This document shows, piece by piece, positions 19,743-28,907 of a stretch of 64,000 nucleotides of DNA. Position numbers and translations under genes: made by a program. Position 1 is the first letter of the stretch. Every line of letters starts with the position of its first letter. Source of the DNA: Tessaracoccus timonensis (GTDB lineage Bacteria > Actinomycetota > Actinomycetes > Propionibacteriales > Propionibacteriaceae); the NCBI RefSeq assembly GCF_900343145.1, contig NZ_LT996886.1, positions 496,001 to 560,000 of the forward strand. Direction: 5' to 3'. The notes beneath the pieces are model-generated. The model worked only from the letters and a program-made list of their open reading frames with translations, did no database searches and was not told where the DNA came from.

Positions 19743-20164
19743 GGTTTGCAGTTCCTCTCCATTACCAGCGCGTCGGCCCCCGCGCCGTAGTAATCGTTTC
19801 GACGGTGGATCGTCGAAAAACCGTGCTTGCGGTACAACTCGACGGCGGGCAGGTTGTCGTCGCGCACCTCCAGCAGGCAGCGCTTACCCACCGTGCTGAG
19901 CCCCGCCTGCATGAGCGCATCGGCGACGCCTTGGCGGCGCGCGTCGGGGCGCACGACGATGCGGTTCAGGTCGGCGGCTTCGCCCATGTCCTGGAACGTG
20001 ATGACGCCGAGCAGCCGCGCATCTCTCGCGACGAGTGTGGTGCGGCGTGACCCCCGGAGTTCCTGCTCCCACGAGGCTTCACTCCAGCGCTCCTTCGTAG
20101 GGAAGCAGGCTTCGAGTTCGACGATCTCCGGCAGATCATCGAGGGTTGCGACGACGTGCTTCAT
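19739..20164 (-). CDS. rimI: Ribosomal protein bS18 alanine acetyltransferase RimI
   Basis: 141-residue GNAT enzyme that acetylates protein N-termini, classically of bS18. The acetyl-CoA loop is [16 protein letters not shown] (R-x-x-G-x-A type) and the C-terminal part [19 protein letters not shown] has the catalytic Tyr region of RimI. Overlaps tsaB and tsaD by 4 nt each. The association of RimI with tsaB and tsaD is widespread. Confidence 0.9.
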   Translation of the reverse strand: MKHVVATLDDLPEIVELEACFPTKERWSEASWEQELRGSRRTTLVARDARLLGVITFQDMGEAADLNRIVVRPDARRQGVADALMQAGLSTVGKRCLLEVRDDNLPAVELYRKHGFSTIHRRNDYYGAGADALVMERNCKP

Positions 20165-20793
20165 CGCTGCACTTTCAGCCGAGGAAGTACCGACTTGGGC
20201 TTGCCGGGCACCGTCGCGTCCGCGGCGCGCAGATAGTATGGCTCCTCCCCCGCTGCGGGCAGCTGGCTGTGGCGCGCGGCGAGGATGGCCGCGTCGAGGG
20301 ACGCCGGGCCGGCGAATACCACTTGGCTACGGTATTCGTCGGGGATGTCGCCGTAGACGGGGACGCGCGGGAGGGTGTCGGGGGTGCCCACCTGGGGCTC
20401 GCCGTCGCGAACGCCGTCGACGTAGCGCGCCCAGAACAGCTCCTTGCGGCGGGCGTCGGAGGCGACGAGGAACTCGCCCTGTGCATCCACGGCGAGCGCG
20501 ATGGCGTCGAGCGAGCACACGCGGCGCAGCGCCCGCCCTCTGACTGCGGCGAGCGTGGCGCCCGTCGCGATGCCCACCCGCAGGCCGGTGTAGGGGCCAG
20601 GGCCCATGCCGACGACGAACTCGTCGACGTCGGTGAGCGCCACGCCCATCTCGGCGCAGACCTGCTGCACCGACGGCATGAGCTGCTCGACGTGGGCGCG
20701 CGCGTCGGCGACCACCGCCGACGGCCCGGGCTCCCCGTCGCGGGCGATGCCGACGGCCACGTGGTGCGAGGTGTCGATGGCGAGGGTAATCAT
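20161..20793 (-). CDS. tsaB: t6A synthesis protein TsaB
   Basis: 210-residue inactive ASKHA partner of TsaD: ITLAIDTSHHVAVGI at the start, GMGPGPYTGLRVGIATGATLA as the characteristic central motif, and ELFWARYVDG further on. It lacks the TsaD metal-binding histidines. Acts as the scaffold that brings TsaD and TsaE together. Overlaps the neighbours by 4 nt on both sides. Confidence 0.93.
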   Translation of the reverse strand: MITLAIDTSHHVAVGIARDGEPGPSAVVADARAHVEQLMPSVQQVCAEMGVALTDVDEFVVGMGPGPYTGLRVGIATGATLAAVRGRALRRVCSLDAIALAVDAQGEFLVASDARRKELFWARYVDGVRDGEPQVGTPDTLPRVPVYGDIPDEYRSQVVFAGPASLDAAILAARHSQLPAAGEEPYYLRAADATVPGKPKSVLPRLKVQR

Positions 20794-21707
20794 GCGAACT
20801 CCCGGAACTGATCGAGGACGTCAGCCCACCGCTGGCCGATCCCCGCGAGGTAGACGGTGCGTTGATCGTCGGCGGGGTCGTCGCTGCGTTGGATGTCGAT
20901 TGCGAGCGGCTCGTCGCTCAGCCATTCCGCCAAACCAGCACCCCATTCCACCAGCGTCACCGACGTGGCGAGCGTGCTCTGGAGGTCGATGTCGGCCAGC
21001 TCTTCAGCCGAGCTGAGACGGTAGGCGTCGACGTGCACCAGGCCTGGGCCGGACCCGCGCGACGGGTGGATTCTGGACAGCACAAAGGTGGGCGAAATCA
21101 CCGGGCCGTCCACGTCGAGGCCTTCACCGATGCCCTGCGTGAGGGTGGTCTTACCCGCGCCGAGCTCCCCCGTCGCGACGATCACGTCGCCCGCGCGCAG
21201 CACTTGGGCGAGCTTCTGACCGAAGCGACGCATGGCGTCGGCGTCGGGCACCTGGACGGCGACGGGCAGCGCGCACGCCAGTACGACGCCGTTCTCCGTG
21301 GGACGGCACTGCTCGAAGCCCGCGCGCTCCCACCACGCGATGTTGTGGGGGAACTCGTGGCGCGCAGCCGCCTCCACCTGGCGAAACCCCAGGTCAGCCA
21401 GCGCAGTGAGTGTGGCCGACACCATCTGGAATCCGACGCCAGAACCTGCGGCTCCGGGCACCACGCTCACTCGGCACAGCTTGGCGGTATCGCCGTCGGC
21501 GGCGACGAGCAGCCCCGCGATGGGGGCGCCGTCGCGTTCCAACAGGATGCCGTAGCCCGCCTCGATAGCGTCTCGCACGCTCTCGACGGTGTCCGACAGC
21601 GCGGCGGCCGGCGGATCGACGGGCGGGCGGGCAGCGAAGGCCTCGCGGATCACCGAGTGGAGCGCCTCGGCGTCCGATGGCTCGGCGAAACGAAGGGAAA
21701 TGCTCAT
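20790..21707 (-). CDS. tsaE: Fusion of GNAT acetyltransferase with t6A ATPase TsaE
   Basis: 305 residues with two domains. Residues 1-150 form a GNAT acetyltransferase (RFAEPSDAEALHSVIREAF at the start, VSVVPGAAGSGVGFQMV as the CoA loop, NIAWWERAGFE near the end). Residues 155-305 are TsaE, with Walker A TGELGAGKTTLTQGIGEGL, ISPTFVLSRIH, VHVDAYRL and TLVEWGAGLAEWL. TsaE alone is about 150 residues. TsaE hydrolyses ATP to reset the TsaB-TsaD complex; the GNAT part is separate from RimI, which is encoded two genes on, so the operon has two acetyltransferases. Its substrate is unknown. Confidence 0.88.
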   Translation of the reverse strand: MSISLRFAEPSDAEALHSVIREAFAARPPVDPPAAALSDTVESVRDAIEAGYGILLERDGAPIAGLLVAADGDTAKLCRVSVVPGAAGSGVGFQMVSATLTALADLGFRQVEAAARHEFPHNIAWWERAGFEQCRPTENGVVLACALPVAVQVPDADAMRRFGQKLAQVLRAGDVIVATGELGAGKTTLTQGIGEGLDVDGPVISPTFVLSRIHPSRGSGPGLVHVDAYRLSSAEELADIDLQSTLATSVTLVEWGAGLAEWLSDEPLAIDIQRSDDPADDQRTVYLAGIGQRWADVLDQFREFA

Positions 21708-21764
21708 GTCAGCTACCGATCCTAGGCGTATACCGAGCGTGCCCCAACTGCATACCCGACGGGT

Positions 21765-23522
21765 TCACCGCCGGCCCCTCGGTCTGCGGGGTCGCCCGGG
21801 GAAGCCTGGCTTGCGTGGGCCCGAGCGGCGCGGCTGCTGCTTCGGCTTGATGAGGTCGAAGAACGCCGATTCCTCGACGGCGACCCCCGACGCAGGCTTC
21901 GCGCCGGTGAACTCCGCGACGGTGGCGTCGCCGGGCGCAGCCTCCACGTTGCGTGCCTCGACGCCCGCTTGCCCGAGGATGCGGCGCATGAGCTTGCGCT
22001 GGTGCGGGAGCACCACCGTGGCGACGGTGCCCGCCGTGCCGGCGCGGGCAGTGCGGCCGGCACGGTGTAGATAGTCCTTGGCATCGCGGGCCGGATCCAT
22101 TTGCACGACGAGGCTCACGTCGTCGACGTGAATCCCTCGGGCCGCGACGTCGGTGGCGACGAGCACGGGCACGTCGCCGGATTTGAATGCGGCGAGGATG
22201 CGCGCGCGGGCGCCCTGGGTGAGGCCGCCGTGCAGGGCGCCCGCCATCACGCCGGCGGCGCGCAGCTGCCCGGCGATGCGGTCGGTGCCCTTTTGGGTGC
22301 GCGCGAACACGACGGTGCGGCCGTCGCGCGACGCGAGTTCGGCGGTGACCGCGAGCTTGTCGTGGGGTTTCGTCTGCAGCGCGAGGTGAGTCATCGACGT
22401 CACCGACACCTGCCCGGAATCCACCTCGTGCGTGATGGGGTCGGTGAGGTAACGCTCGACGATGCGGTCGACTGCGGCGTCGAGGGTTGCCGAGAACAGG
22501 AGACGCTGCCCGCGCTCGGGGATGGCATCGAGAATGGCCGTGACTTCGTCGGTGAACCCCATCTCGGCCATGTGGTCGGCCTCGTCGAGCACGGTGATTT
22601 CGACGTTGCTGAGGTCGGCAGCGCCTTGCTGCATGAGGTCGATGAGGCGGCCAGGAGTGGCGACGACGACGTCAACGCCGCGCGCGAATGCCTTGATCTG
22701 CGGGTTGTAACTCATGCCGCCTGCGACGAGCGTCAGCGACAATCCGACCGATGCGGCGAGCGGGGCGAGGTTGTCTGCGATTTGCAGGGCGAGTTCGCGC
22801 GTCGGGCTGAGGATGATCGCGCGCGGGCCGCGCCCGTCGGTAGCCGACAAGCGAGTGAGCAGTGGCAGGCCAAAGGCCAGTGTCTTGCCAGAGCCGGTGC
22901 GGGCGCGTCCGAGCACGTCGCGACCCTCGAGCGCGTCGCGGATGGTGGCTTCCTGAATCGCGAAAGGTTGCGTGATGCCCTCGGCCGCGAGCACGCCGAC
23001 GATCTCATCGGCCACGCCCAGCTCGGTGAAGCCGTTGACGACGCCCACCTCGGCCTGGACGGTCTTGGCCTCCCAGGCCATCTGGTCTGGCTCCGGGCGC
23101 TCAACCTCTCGACGAGGCTTGTCCCAGTGTTTCTTGGGCTTATCCCAGCGCTGCTTGGGTTTGTCCCACTGTTTCTTGGGCTTGTCCCATGGCTTGGCGT
23201 TGGGCTTGTTCTTGGCGTTGCCCTTGGTGCCACCGCGCTTGGGGGGGTGCTCGGGGCGCTGCGTCGACTTCTCCCAGCGCTGCTTCGGTTTGTCCGGGCG
23301 CTGTTTCGGTTGCTGCTGACTGGCGGCACGGCTATCCGACGAGCGGCCGCCCTGATCAGCGAACTGTTGGGCGCGACGTTCGGCACGATTGCGCGGCGGG
23401 AAGTCGTCGTCGCGTCGCCCGCCTCGACGGCGCGGCGCACGTCCTCGAGCAGCGCGCTGCTCGGCGGTCCACCGCTTCTTGGGTGTGCCGTCTGCGTGAT
23501 GGGATTTGGGACCGCGGGCCAT
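21765..23522 (-). CDS. DEAD-box RNA helicase with WDKPK repeats
   Basis: About 585 residues. The first ~150 are very basic and contain a short tandem repeat of the type KPKKQWDKPKQRWDKP, likely a disordered RNA-binding arm. Then comes the helicase core: Q motif FAIQEATIRDAL, motif I ARTGSGKT, Ib TPGR, motif II VLDEADHMAEMGF, motif III FSATL, motif V VATDVAARGIHV, and motif VI HRAGRTARAG. The end is again Lys/Arg/Pro-rich (RRSGPRKPGFPGRPRRPRG). RNA remodelling, cold adaptation or ribosome assembly are the usual roles. I start at the ATG at 23522; the frame is open two codons further to a TTG. Confidence 0.88.
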   Translation of the reverse strand: MARGPKSHHADGTPKKRWTAEQRAARGRAPRRRGGRRDDDFPPRNRAERRAQQFADQGGRSSDSRAASQQQPKQRPDKPKQRWEKSTQRPEHPPKRGGTKGNAKNKPNAKPWDKPKKQWDKPKQRWDKPKKHWDKPRREVERPEPDQMAWEAKTVQAEVGVVNGFTELGVADEIVGVLAAEGITQPFAIQEATIRDALEGRDVLGRARTGSGKTLAFGLPLLTRLSATDGRGPRAIILSPTRELALQIADNLAPLAASVGLSLTLVAGGMSYNPQIKAFARGVDVVVATPGRLIDLMQQGAADLSNVEITVLDEADHMAEMGFTDEVTAILDAIPERGQRLLFSATLDAAVDRIVERYLTDPITHEVDSGQVSVTSMTHLALQTKPHDKLAVTAELASRDGRTVVFARTQKGTDRIAGQLRAAGVMAGALHGGLTQGARARILAAFKSGDVPVLVATDVAARGIHVDDVSLVVQMDPARDAKDYLHRAGRTARAGTAGTVATVVLPHQRKLMRRILGQAGVEARNVEAAPGDATVAEFTGAKPASGVAVEESAFFDLIKPKQQPRRSGPRKPGFPGRPRRPRGRR

Positions 23523-23610
23523 GGGCAACCTATCGGTAGAAGGAAAGAGCCACGAATACGTGAACCAAGTCAGCTTAGGCGCTTTCGCCCGCGCTCACCA
23601 ATCGTCGCTG

Positions 23611-24750
23611 TCAGCCAGCGAGCGCCCTTCCCCCGCGCACAGTCATGCCGATGACCTTCTCGTAGTGCCCCACCAGCTCACCGCATACGTTGCGCCAGGT
23701 TCGGCTCAGCGTGGACTCGCGGGCGGCGGAGGCGAACGCGGCGCGCTTGGCGTCGTCGCCGATGAGGTCGAGGACGTGGCTCCGCATCGCCCGCAAGTCG
23801 CCGGGCGCGTAGAGCCAGCCGGTGCGCGAGTGGTCGACGAGGTCGATCGGCCCGCCGCGACGGGGCGCGATCACCGGCAGACCCGATGCCTTCGCTTCTT
23901 GAATCGCCTGGCAGAAGGTCTCCAGCTCGCCGGTGTGCACGAAGAGGTCGAGCGACGCCATGGCGGCGGGTAGATCGTCGCCCGTGAGCTGGCCCAGGAA
24001 TGCGGCGCCAGGGAGTTGCTGCTCGAGCGCGGGGCGGCTCGGGCCGTCGCCGATGATGACGAGGCGGGTGTTGGGGATGTCGCGGAGCACCGCGAGGTCT
24101 TCGACGCGCTTCTCGCTGGCGAGCCGGCCCATGTAACCGATCAGCTTCTCGCCGTTCGGGGCGAGCTTCGCGCGCAGTGCGTCGCGGCGCTTCACGGGAT
24201 CGAAGCGGACGGAGTCGACGCCGCGGCCCCACACGCCGACCCTCGGGATGCCCTGATCGATCAGCTGCTGGCGGGCGAACGTCGAGGGTGCGAAGTTCAG
24301 CGTCGCGAGGGAGTGGATCTGGCGCACGTGCCGCCACAGCAGCGGCTCGACGGCGGCGAAGCCGTAGCGGGCGGCGTAGCTGGGCACCTCGGTTTGGTAG
24401 ATGCCCACCATCGGGATGCCGAGCTGGGCTGCGACCTCCGCAGCTTTATATCCGACGACGAACGGAGCGGCGAGGTGCACCACGTCAGGCGCGAAGGCCA
24501 TGAGCGTGTGACGCAGGTGAGCCTTCGTCGTCGTGACGACACGCACCACCTCGTAACCGGGAAGGCCGACGCTCATCACGGGGACCACGGGGAAGCCGTT
24601 CGATTCCGTCGGCGTCTTGTTGCCGTCGGCAGGGGCGATCACGAGGGCCTCGTGTCCTTCGGCTCGGAGATGCTCGAGAATCCTCAGGACGGAGTTGGTG
24701 ACTCCGTTCACCTGAGGCAGGAATGATTCCGTGACAATCGCTACCCGCAC
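23611..24750 (-). CDS. GT4 family glycosyltransferase (PimB/MgtA mannosyltransferase-like)
   Basis: 379 residues from GTG at 24750 ([20 protein letters not shown]), with GAAGG-like ribosome binding sequence before it. GT-B fold retaining glycosyltransferase: the acceptor-side N-half has [18 protein letters not shown], and the donor-binding C-half has [27 protein letters not shown] and the EX7E motif region [20 protein letters not shown]. The best match from memory is the GDP-mannose-dependent family that builds phosphatidylinositol mannosides or glycolipids. Acts at the inner membrane face. Followed upstream by hairpin B and the copper chaperone gene. Confidence 0.87.
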   Translation of the reverse strand: MRVAIVTESFLPQVNGVTNSVLRILEHLRAEGHEALVIAPADGNKTPTESNGFPVVPVMSVGLPGYEVVRVVTTTKAHLRHTLMAFAPDVVHLAAPFVVGYKAAEVAAQLGIPMVGIYQTEVPSYAARYGFAAVEPLLWRHVRQIHSLATLNFAPSTFARQQLIDQGIPRVGVWGRGVDSVRFDPVKRRDALRAKLAPNGEKLIGYMGRLASEKRVEDLAVLRDIPNTRLVIIGDGPSRPALEQQLPGAAFLGQLTGDDLPAAMASLDLFVHTGELETFCQAIQEAKASGLPVIAPRRGGPIDLVDHSRTGWLYAPGDLRAMRSHVLDLIGDDAKRAAFASAARESTLSRTWRNVCGELVGHYEKVIGMTVRGGRALAG

Positions 24751-24840
24751 GCCTTCGATGCTACTCCAGTGGGTTACGAAGCCCATCCCCGATGAGCAAA
24801 CAGAAGGTGAACAACCAGTGAAGCCCGGCTTGTATATGGT

Positions 24841-24925
24841 GTTGTGCGACTGAGCGCACGCCAGATGCGAATTTGGGGCCATCAGGGCCGGGTTTGGGCA
24901 TCTAGCGTGCGCTCAGTCGCACAAC
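24841..24925. repeat. 85-bp near-palindrome (hairpin B)
   Basis: A 21-bp perfect stem (24841-24861 with 24905-24925, arm GTTGTGCGACTGAGCGCACG followed by C) is extended inward by AGATGC/GCATCT. Lies 19 bp beyond the copper chaperone stop. Same architecture as hairpins A, C, D and E. As the transcript of the chaperone gene would fold here, a terminator role is possible. Confidence 0.85.
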
Positions 24926-24944
24926 TCGTGGTAGACCGGGCTGC

Positions 24945-25460
24945 TTAGTTGCCTTCGTGGTGGTCGTGATCGCCGTAGTCCATGCCTTCGTGCTTGTGGT
25001 ACGTCTCCTGCTCCTCGGTGAATTCCTTGATGGGAGCCGTAATCTCTTCGACCTGATCGTTGTCGAAGGTGAGCTTGCAGTGCACCTCTTCCCCGCCGAC
25101 GGGCAGTTCCTTCTTGACGCCCATCAGCATGATGTGCGGCCCGCCCGGGGCGAGGTGCTGGTGACCTTCGGCGGGAACCGGAACCTTGTCCGTCTTCCGC
25201 ATGATCATCTCGCCGTCTTTCATGACCATCTCGTGCAGCTCGGTTTTCTCGGCGACGTCGCCGCAGTCCGCGCTGATGAGGTTAATCAGTTTCTTGCCGG
25301 GGTTGCTGAGGTTGACGTACACCGCCGTCATGCCCGGCTCCTGGGTTCCCGTAGTGGTCCTGGTCCAAGCCTCGCCGGTCAACACACCGGGGGTTTCCGC
25401 TTGCTGGGCGCAGCCGGCCAGCGCGAGGGCGGCCACCGCGAGAGTTGCAATACGCTTCAT
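24945..25460 (-). CDS. PCuAC-type copper chaperone lipoprotein
   Basis: 171 residues. Lipoprotein signal MKRIATLAVAALALAGC, so the protein is membrane-tethered outside. The copper-binding pattern H-M-x10-M-x21-H-x-M fits exactly: HEM, then the next Met eleven residues after that His, then HIM (ELHEMVMKDGEMIM ... GGPHIMLMG). The C-terminal tail is His/Asp-rich (YHKHEGMDYGDHDHHEGN) and may take up further Cu or Zn. Divergent from the DyP peroxidase gene with only 36 bp between, so the two probably share a control region. In Streptomyces lividans a PCuAC protein and a Tat-exported DyP peroxidase act in one copper-trafficking pathway. Confidence 0.92.
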   Translation of the reverse strand: MKRIATLAVAALALAGCAQQAETPGVLTGEAWTRTTTGTQEPGMTAVYVNLSNPGKKLINLISADCGDVAEKTELHEMVMKDGEMIMRKTDKVPVPAEGHQHLAPGGPHIMLMGVKKELPVGGEEVHCKLTFDNDQVEEITAPIKEFTEEQETYHKHEGMDYGDHDHHEGN

Positions 25461-25496
25461 GGCGGGTAGCTTAACCCGCCGAGTAGGGTTGTAGCC

Positions 25497-26672
25497 ATGT
25501 CTGGAGTGTCACGACGGGGAATGCTGGGGGCCGGCGCGGGCGCCGTCGCAGGCCTTGGGTTGGCCGCTTCGATGCACTTTGCCAACGATACGCCCCCGCA
25601 GCGCAGCAAGGCGGAGGCTGTCACCGGGCAGACCTATTCGCCGTTTGCAGAGCACCAAGCTGGCATCATCACGCCGGTTCCCGCTGCGGCGGAACTTATC
25701 GCCTTCGACCTCAAACCCGATGTCGACAAGGCCGCGCTCGGACGCATGATGCGCGTGTGGTCGACGGACATTTCCGCCCTCATGCGGGGGGTTCCGCTCG
25801 CGGGCGACACCCTGCCCGACATGGCCGCCCAACATGTATCGCTGAGCGTGCTCGTCGGGTTTGGGCCGAAGGTGTTCACGCTCGACGGGCTGCACGACAA
25901 GTTGCCGGCCGGGTTCCAGGAGATCCCGCCGATGCGCCACGACAAGCTCGACGACGCCTACTGCGGCGGCGACCTGCTGCTGTGGATCAGCGCCGACGAC
26001 TTCACCTCCGTCGCCTACGCGAAGCGACGGCTCACCCACGACGCCGAGCCATGGGCAAGCGTGCGGTGGGCGCAGCAGGGCTCGTGGCGAGCCACCGGGC
26101 CCGACGGGGAGCCCATCACCGGGCGCAATCTATTTGGCCAGGTGGATGGCACCGCCAATGCCACCGGTGCGCTGGCCGACGGCACGCTGTGGTCCGACGA
26201 GGGATGGCTCGCCGGCGGCACGCAGCTCGTGGTGCGACGGATCGAGATGGACCTGCCGGAGTGGGACAAACTCACCCGCAACCAGATGGAGCAGACCATC
26301 GGCAGGGACCTTGCGACGGGTGCCCCGCTGTCGGGCGGCACCGAGTTCACGCCCATGGATTTCATGGCGCGGCGCCCCGAAGACGGCGGCCTCGCGATTG
26401 CCGAGGACGCCCACGCCAAGCTCGCTCACCCCAGCCAAAACAATGGCCGCAGGATGCATCGTCGGGGGCTCAATTACTCCGATCACACCGGAACCGGGCT
26501 CATCTTCAATGCGTTCCAGGCGAACATTGCGAAGCAATTTATTCCGATTCAGCGCGTGCTCGACGACGCCGACGCGCTGAATGAGTGGACGACGACGGTG
26601 GGGTCGGCGGTGTTCGTCATTCCACCCGGCATGCGCGAGGGCGGCTGGCTCGCCCAGGAGCTGCTCGCCTGA
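25497..26672 (+). CDS. Tat-exported DyP-type heme peroxidase (EfeB/DtpA-like)
   Basis: 391 residues. The twin-arginine signal VSRRGMLGAGAGAVAGLGLA at the N-terminus predicts export in folded form with heme. The DyP motif GxxDG is present as GQVDGTAN, and the heme-ligand His region is MHRRGLNYSDHTGTG followed by FNAFQANI. Uses hydrogen peroxide to oxidise dyes or partner proteins; relatives were also proposed as deferrochelatases. No efeU or efeO gene lies nearby, so a copper-linked DtpA role next to the PCuAC chaperone fits better than the EfeUOB iron system. Confidence 0.9.
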   Translation: MSGVSRRGMLGAGAGAVAGLGLAASMHFANDTPPQRSKAEAVTGQTYSPFAEHQAGIITPVPAAAELIAFDLKPDVDKAALGRMMRVWSTDISALMRGVPLAGDTLPDMAAQHVSLSVLVGFGPKVFTLDGLHDKLPAGFQEIPPMRHDKLDDAYCGGDLLLWISADDFTSVAYAKRRLTHDAEPWASVRWAQQGSWRATGPDGEPITGRNLFGQVDGTANATGALADGTLWSDEGWLAGGTQLVVRRIEMDLPEWDKLTRNQMEQTIGRDLATGAPLSGGTEFTPMDFMARRPEDGGLAIAEDAHAKLAHPSQNNGRRMHRRGLNYSDHTGTGLIFNAFQANIAKQFIPIQRVLDDADALNEWTTTVGSAVFVIPPGMREGGWLAQELLA

Positions 26673-26681
26673 TCGGCGGCC

Positions 26682-27359
26682 TCAGGCCTCCACGGCCTCC
26701 TCGGGGAGCTGCTCTGCCTCCTCGATCTCGTTGAGGTAGTTGTAGACCGAGAATCGGGACACCCGCAGCTTTTCGGCGGCGCGCTCGACGGCCTCACGCA
26801 GCGAGAAGAACCCACGGGCCTTCAGCAGGCGGACCACCTCCACCTTGTGCTGCTTGCGCATGAGGTCGACGGGCACGCCCACCTCCTCCACCACCCGGGC
26901 GAGGAGCTGGTCCGCGGCCTCGTCGAGGTCCTTGAAGTAGAGCTCCGCGGGGGCGGGCGCCTGCACGGCCTCGGGCAGGCGGGTGGCGTGGCCGAGCACG
27001 CGGGCCGCCACGGCCTCGATCTCGAACCACATGCTGACGTCCGAGTTGAAGCACAGGGCGGCCACGGGCACGCCCGCGTCGTCGCGAACCACGATGGTGG
27101 TGGAGCGCAGGAGGCGGCCGTCGGGCAGGCGGGACTGGTACCCGGCCTCGGACTCGAGCCTGCCTTCGGCGACCTTGGACAGGAGCAGGTCGGTGGCGGG
27201 CCCGCCCACCTTCCGCCCGGTGAGCGATCCGGCGATGGCGACGATCGAGTTCGGCAGCTTCGTGAGGTCGTGCAGGACCACCTCACTGTCGTGCATGAGG
27301 CCCTCCTTCAGGGGCTCGACCATCTGCTGCAACGTCGCGAGTATTGTGCCCTTCTGCAT
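26682..27359 (-). CDS. YheO-type PAS/HTH transcriptional regulator
   Basis: 225 residues, ATG at 27359 behind GGAGG. The N-terminal ~110 residues are the YheO-like PAS domain (VVLHDLTKLPNSIVAIAG, GRLLRSTTIVVRDDAG, CFNSDVSMW). The C-terminal part (GVPVDLMRKQHKVEVVRLLK and LREAVERAAEKLRVSRFSVYNYL) is the DauR-type HTH. Family members control amino-acid or D-amino-acid catabolism through a small ligand. Divergent from tnaA across a 146-bp gap packed with CAAC/GTTG palindromes, so it most likely controls the tna operon and itself. Confidence 0.88.
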   Translation of the reverse strand: MQKGTILATLQQMVEPLKEGLMHDSEVVLHDLTKLPNSIVAIAGSLTGRKVGGPATDLLLSKVAEGRLESEAGYQSRLPDGRLLRSTTIVVRDDAGVPVAALCFNSDVSMWFEIEAVAARVLGHATRLPEAVQAPAPAELYFKDLDEAADQLLARVVEEVGVPVDLMRKQHKVEVVRLLKARGFFSLREAVERAAEKLRVSRFSVYNYLNEIEEAEQLPEEAVEA

Positions 27360-27407
27360 CAAACCTCCTCCTCAGGAGCACATCGTATCCTGCCCCACTC
27401 GCTTGAC

Positions 27408-27422
27408 TCAACCTCCCGTTGA
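27408..27422. promoter_or_regulatory. Operator 1 of the tna control region
   Basis: TCAACCTCCCGTTGA, an inverted repeat TCAAC-N5-GTTGA. It overlaps the tnaA -35 box. Its centre is 42 bp from the centre of operator 2, four helical turns, on the same DNA face. Confidence 0.6.
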
Positions 27423-27447
27423 AGTGATCCAACTGCTGTTGTAACAT
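27419..27447 (+). promoter_or_regulatory. tnaA promoter
   Basis: TTGAAG (27419-27424) and TAACAT (27442-27447) with a 17-bp spacer. Transcription would start near 27454, inside operator 2, and give a leader of about 50 nt. A further CAAC-N4-GTTG palindrome (27430-27441) lies in the spacer. There is no room for a TnaC-like leader peptide. Confidence 0.5.
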
Positions 27448-27449
27448 TC

Positions 27450-27464
27450 TCAACACCACGTTGA
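27450..27464. promoter_or_regulatory. Operator 2 of the tna control region
   Basis: TCAACACCACGTTGA, same TCAAC-N5-GTTGA form as operator 1. A longer palindrome CAACCC-N6-GGGTTG follows at 27467-27484, so the leader is also symmetrical. Confidence 0.6.
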
Positions 27465-27505
27465 AACAACCCAAGGACGGGTTGAGGATCCAAGGAGAAA
27501 CGCAC

Positions 27506-28882
27506 ATGCAGTACATCGCCGAACCCTTCAAGATCAAGATGGTCGAGCCCATCCGCATGACCACCCGCGAGGAGCGCGAGGAGGCGCTGAAGGCGGCCCA
27601 CTACAACGCCTTCCTGCTCGAGGCCGACAAGGTCTACATCGATCTGCAGACCGACTCCGGCACCGGCGCCATGAGCCAGGAGCAGTGGAGCGCGATGATG
27701 CGCGGCGACGAGGCCTACTCCGGCGGCAAGTCGTACTACCGCCTCGTGGAGGCCGGCAAGGACGTCTTCGGTTACGAGTACATCCAGCCCGTCCACCAGG
27801 GCCGCGCCGCAGAGAAGGTGCTCTTCCCGATGCTGATCCAGGAGGAGGGCCAGTACGTCGTCTCGAACACCTTCTTCGACACCACCCGCGCGCACGTCGG
27901 CCTCGCCGGCGGCCACGCCGTCGACTGCGTGTGCCCCGAGGGCCTGGACACCGCCACCTACGCGGACTTCAAGGGCAACATGGACACCGCCCGCCTCCGC
28001 GACCTCATCGCTGAGCACGGCAAGGCCATCGTCGGCATCGTGATGACCGTCACCAACAACACGGTCGGCGGCCAGCCCGTCTCCATGGCCAACATGCGCG
28101 AGACCTACGAGATCGCCAAGGAAGCCGGCATCCCCGTCGTCATCGACGCCGCCCGCTACGCCGAGAACGCCCACTTCATCAAGCAGCGTGAGGAGGGCTA
28201 CGCCGATGTCAGCCCCAAGGACATCGCCCGCGAGATGTTCAGCTACGGCGACATCTTCACCATGTCCAGCAAGAAGGACGCCATCGTCAACATGGGCGGC
28301 CTCATCGGTGTGAAGGAGGAGGGCCCGCTGGTCGACGCCGTGAAGTCCCGTGTCATCCCCTTCGAGGGCTACCTCACCTACGGCGGCCTCGCCGGACGTG
28401 ACCTCGAGGCACTCGCCGTCGGCCTCTACGAGGGCCTCGACGAGCACTACCTGGCCTACCGCGTCGGCCAGATGGAGTACCTCGCCGCGAAGCTCGACGA
28501 GTACGGGATCCCCTACCAGAACCCCGTCGGTGGCCACGCCGTCTTCGTCGACGCCGGCCGCCTGCTCCCCCACATCCCGTGGAACCAGTACCCGGGCCAG
28601 GCGCTCTCCGTGGCGCTCTACCTCGAGGCCGGCATCCGCACCTGCGACATCGGTTCGTTCCTCATGGACCGCGACCCGTTCACCGGTGAGGAGCAGCAGG
28701 CGCCGTTCGAGTTCACCCGACTGGCCGTCCCGCGCCGTGTGTACACCCAGGCCCACCTCGACGTCATCGCCGAGGCTCTGAAGAACATCAAGGCGCAGGG
28801 CGAGGCCGTCAAGGGCTTCAAGATCGTCAAGGAGCCCAAGGTGCTGCGCCACTTCACCTCCCATCTCGAGCCCGTGGGCTGA
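27506..28882 (+). CDS. tnaA: Tryptophanase (tryptophan indole-lyase)
   Basis: PLP enzyme splitting L-tryptophan into indole, pyruvate and ammonia; also acts on cysteine and serine through the same aminoacrylate intermediate. 458 residues from ATG 27506 with AAGGAG. Signature parts are [39 protein letters not shown], the PLP-lysine segment [13 protein letters not shown] (K257) and RHFTSHL with the C-terminal His. Tyrosine phenol-lyase is the close relative; its substrate-binding Arg381 corresponds to Ile in [12 protein letters not shown] here, as in TnaA, so tryptophan is preferred. First gene of tnaA-permease-ridA. Confidence 0.93.
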   Translation: MQYIAEPFKIKMVEPIRMTTREEREEALKAAHYNAFLLEADKVYIDLQTDSGTGAMSQEQWSAMMRGDEAYSGGKSYYRLVEAGKDVFGYEYIQPVHQGRAAEKVLFPMLIQEEGQYVVSNTFFDTTRAHVGLAGGHAVDCVCPEGLDTATYADFKGNMDTARLRDLIAEHGKAIVGIVMTVTNNTVGGQPVSMANMRETYEIAKEAGIPVVIDAARYAENAHFIKQREEGYADVSPKDIAREMFSYGDIFTMSSKKDAIVNMGGLIGVKEEGPLVDAVKSRVIPFEGYLTYGGLAGRDLEALAVGLYEGLDEHYLAYRVGQMEYLAAKLDEYGIPYQNPVGGHAVFVDAGRLLPHIPWNQYPGQALSVALYLEAGIRTCDIGSFLMDRDPFTGEEQQAPFEFTRLAVPRRVYTQAHLDVIAEALKNIKAQGEAVKGFKIVKEPKVLRHFTSHLEPVG

Positions 28883-28907
28883 CGTCCCGCGGAACAGGAG
28901 AGTCATC

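Noticed and set aside
27506..28882. Tyrosine phenol-lyase as identity of the tna gene
   Set aside because: The specificity position has Ile as in tryptophanase, and the C-terminal RHFT motif with His fits TnaA.
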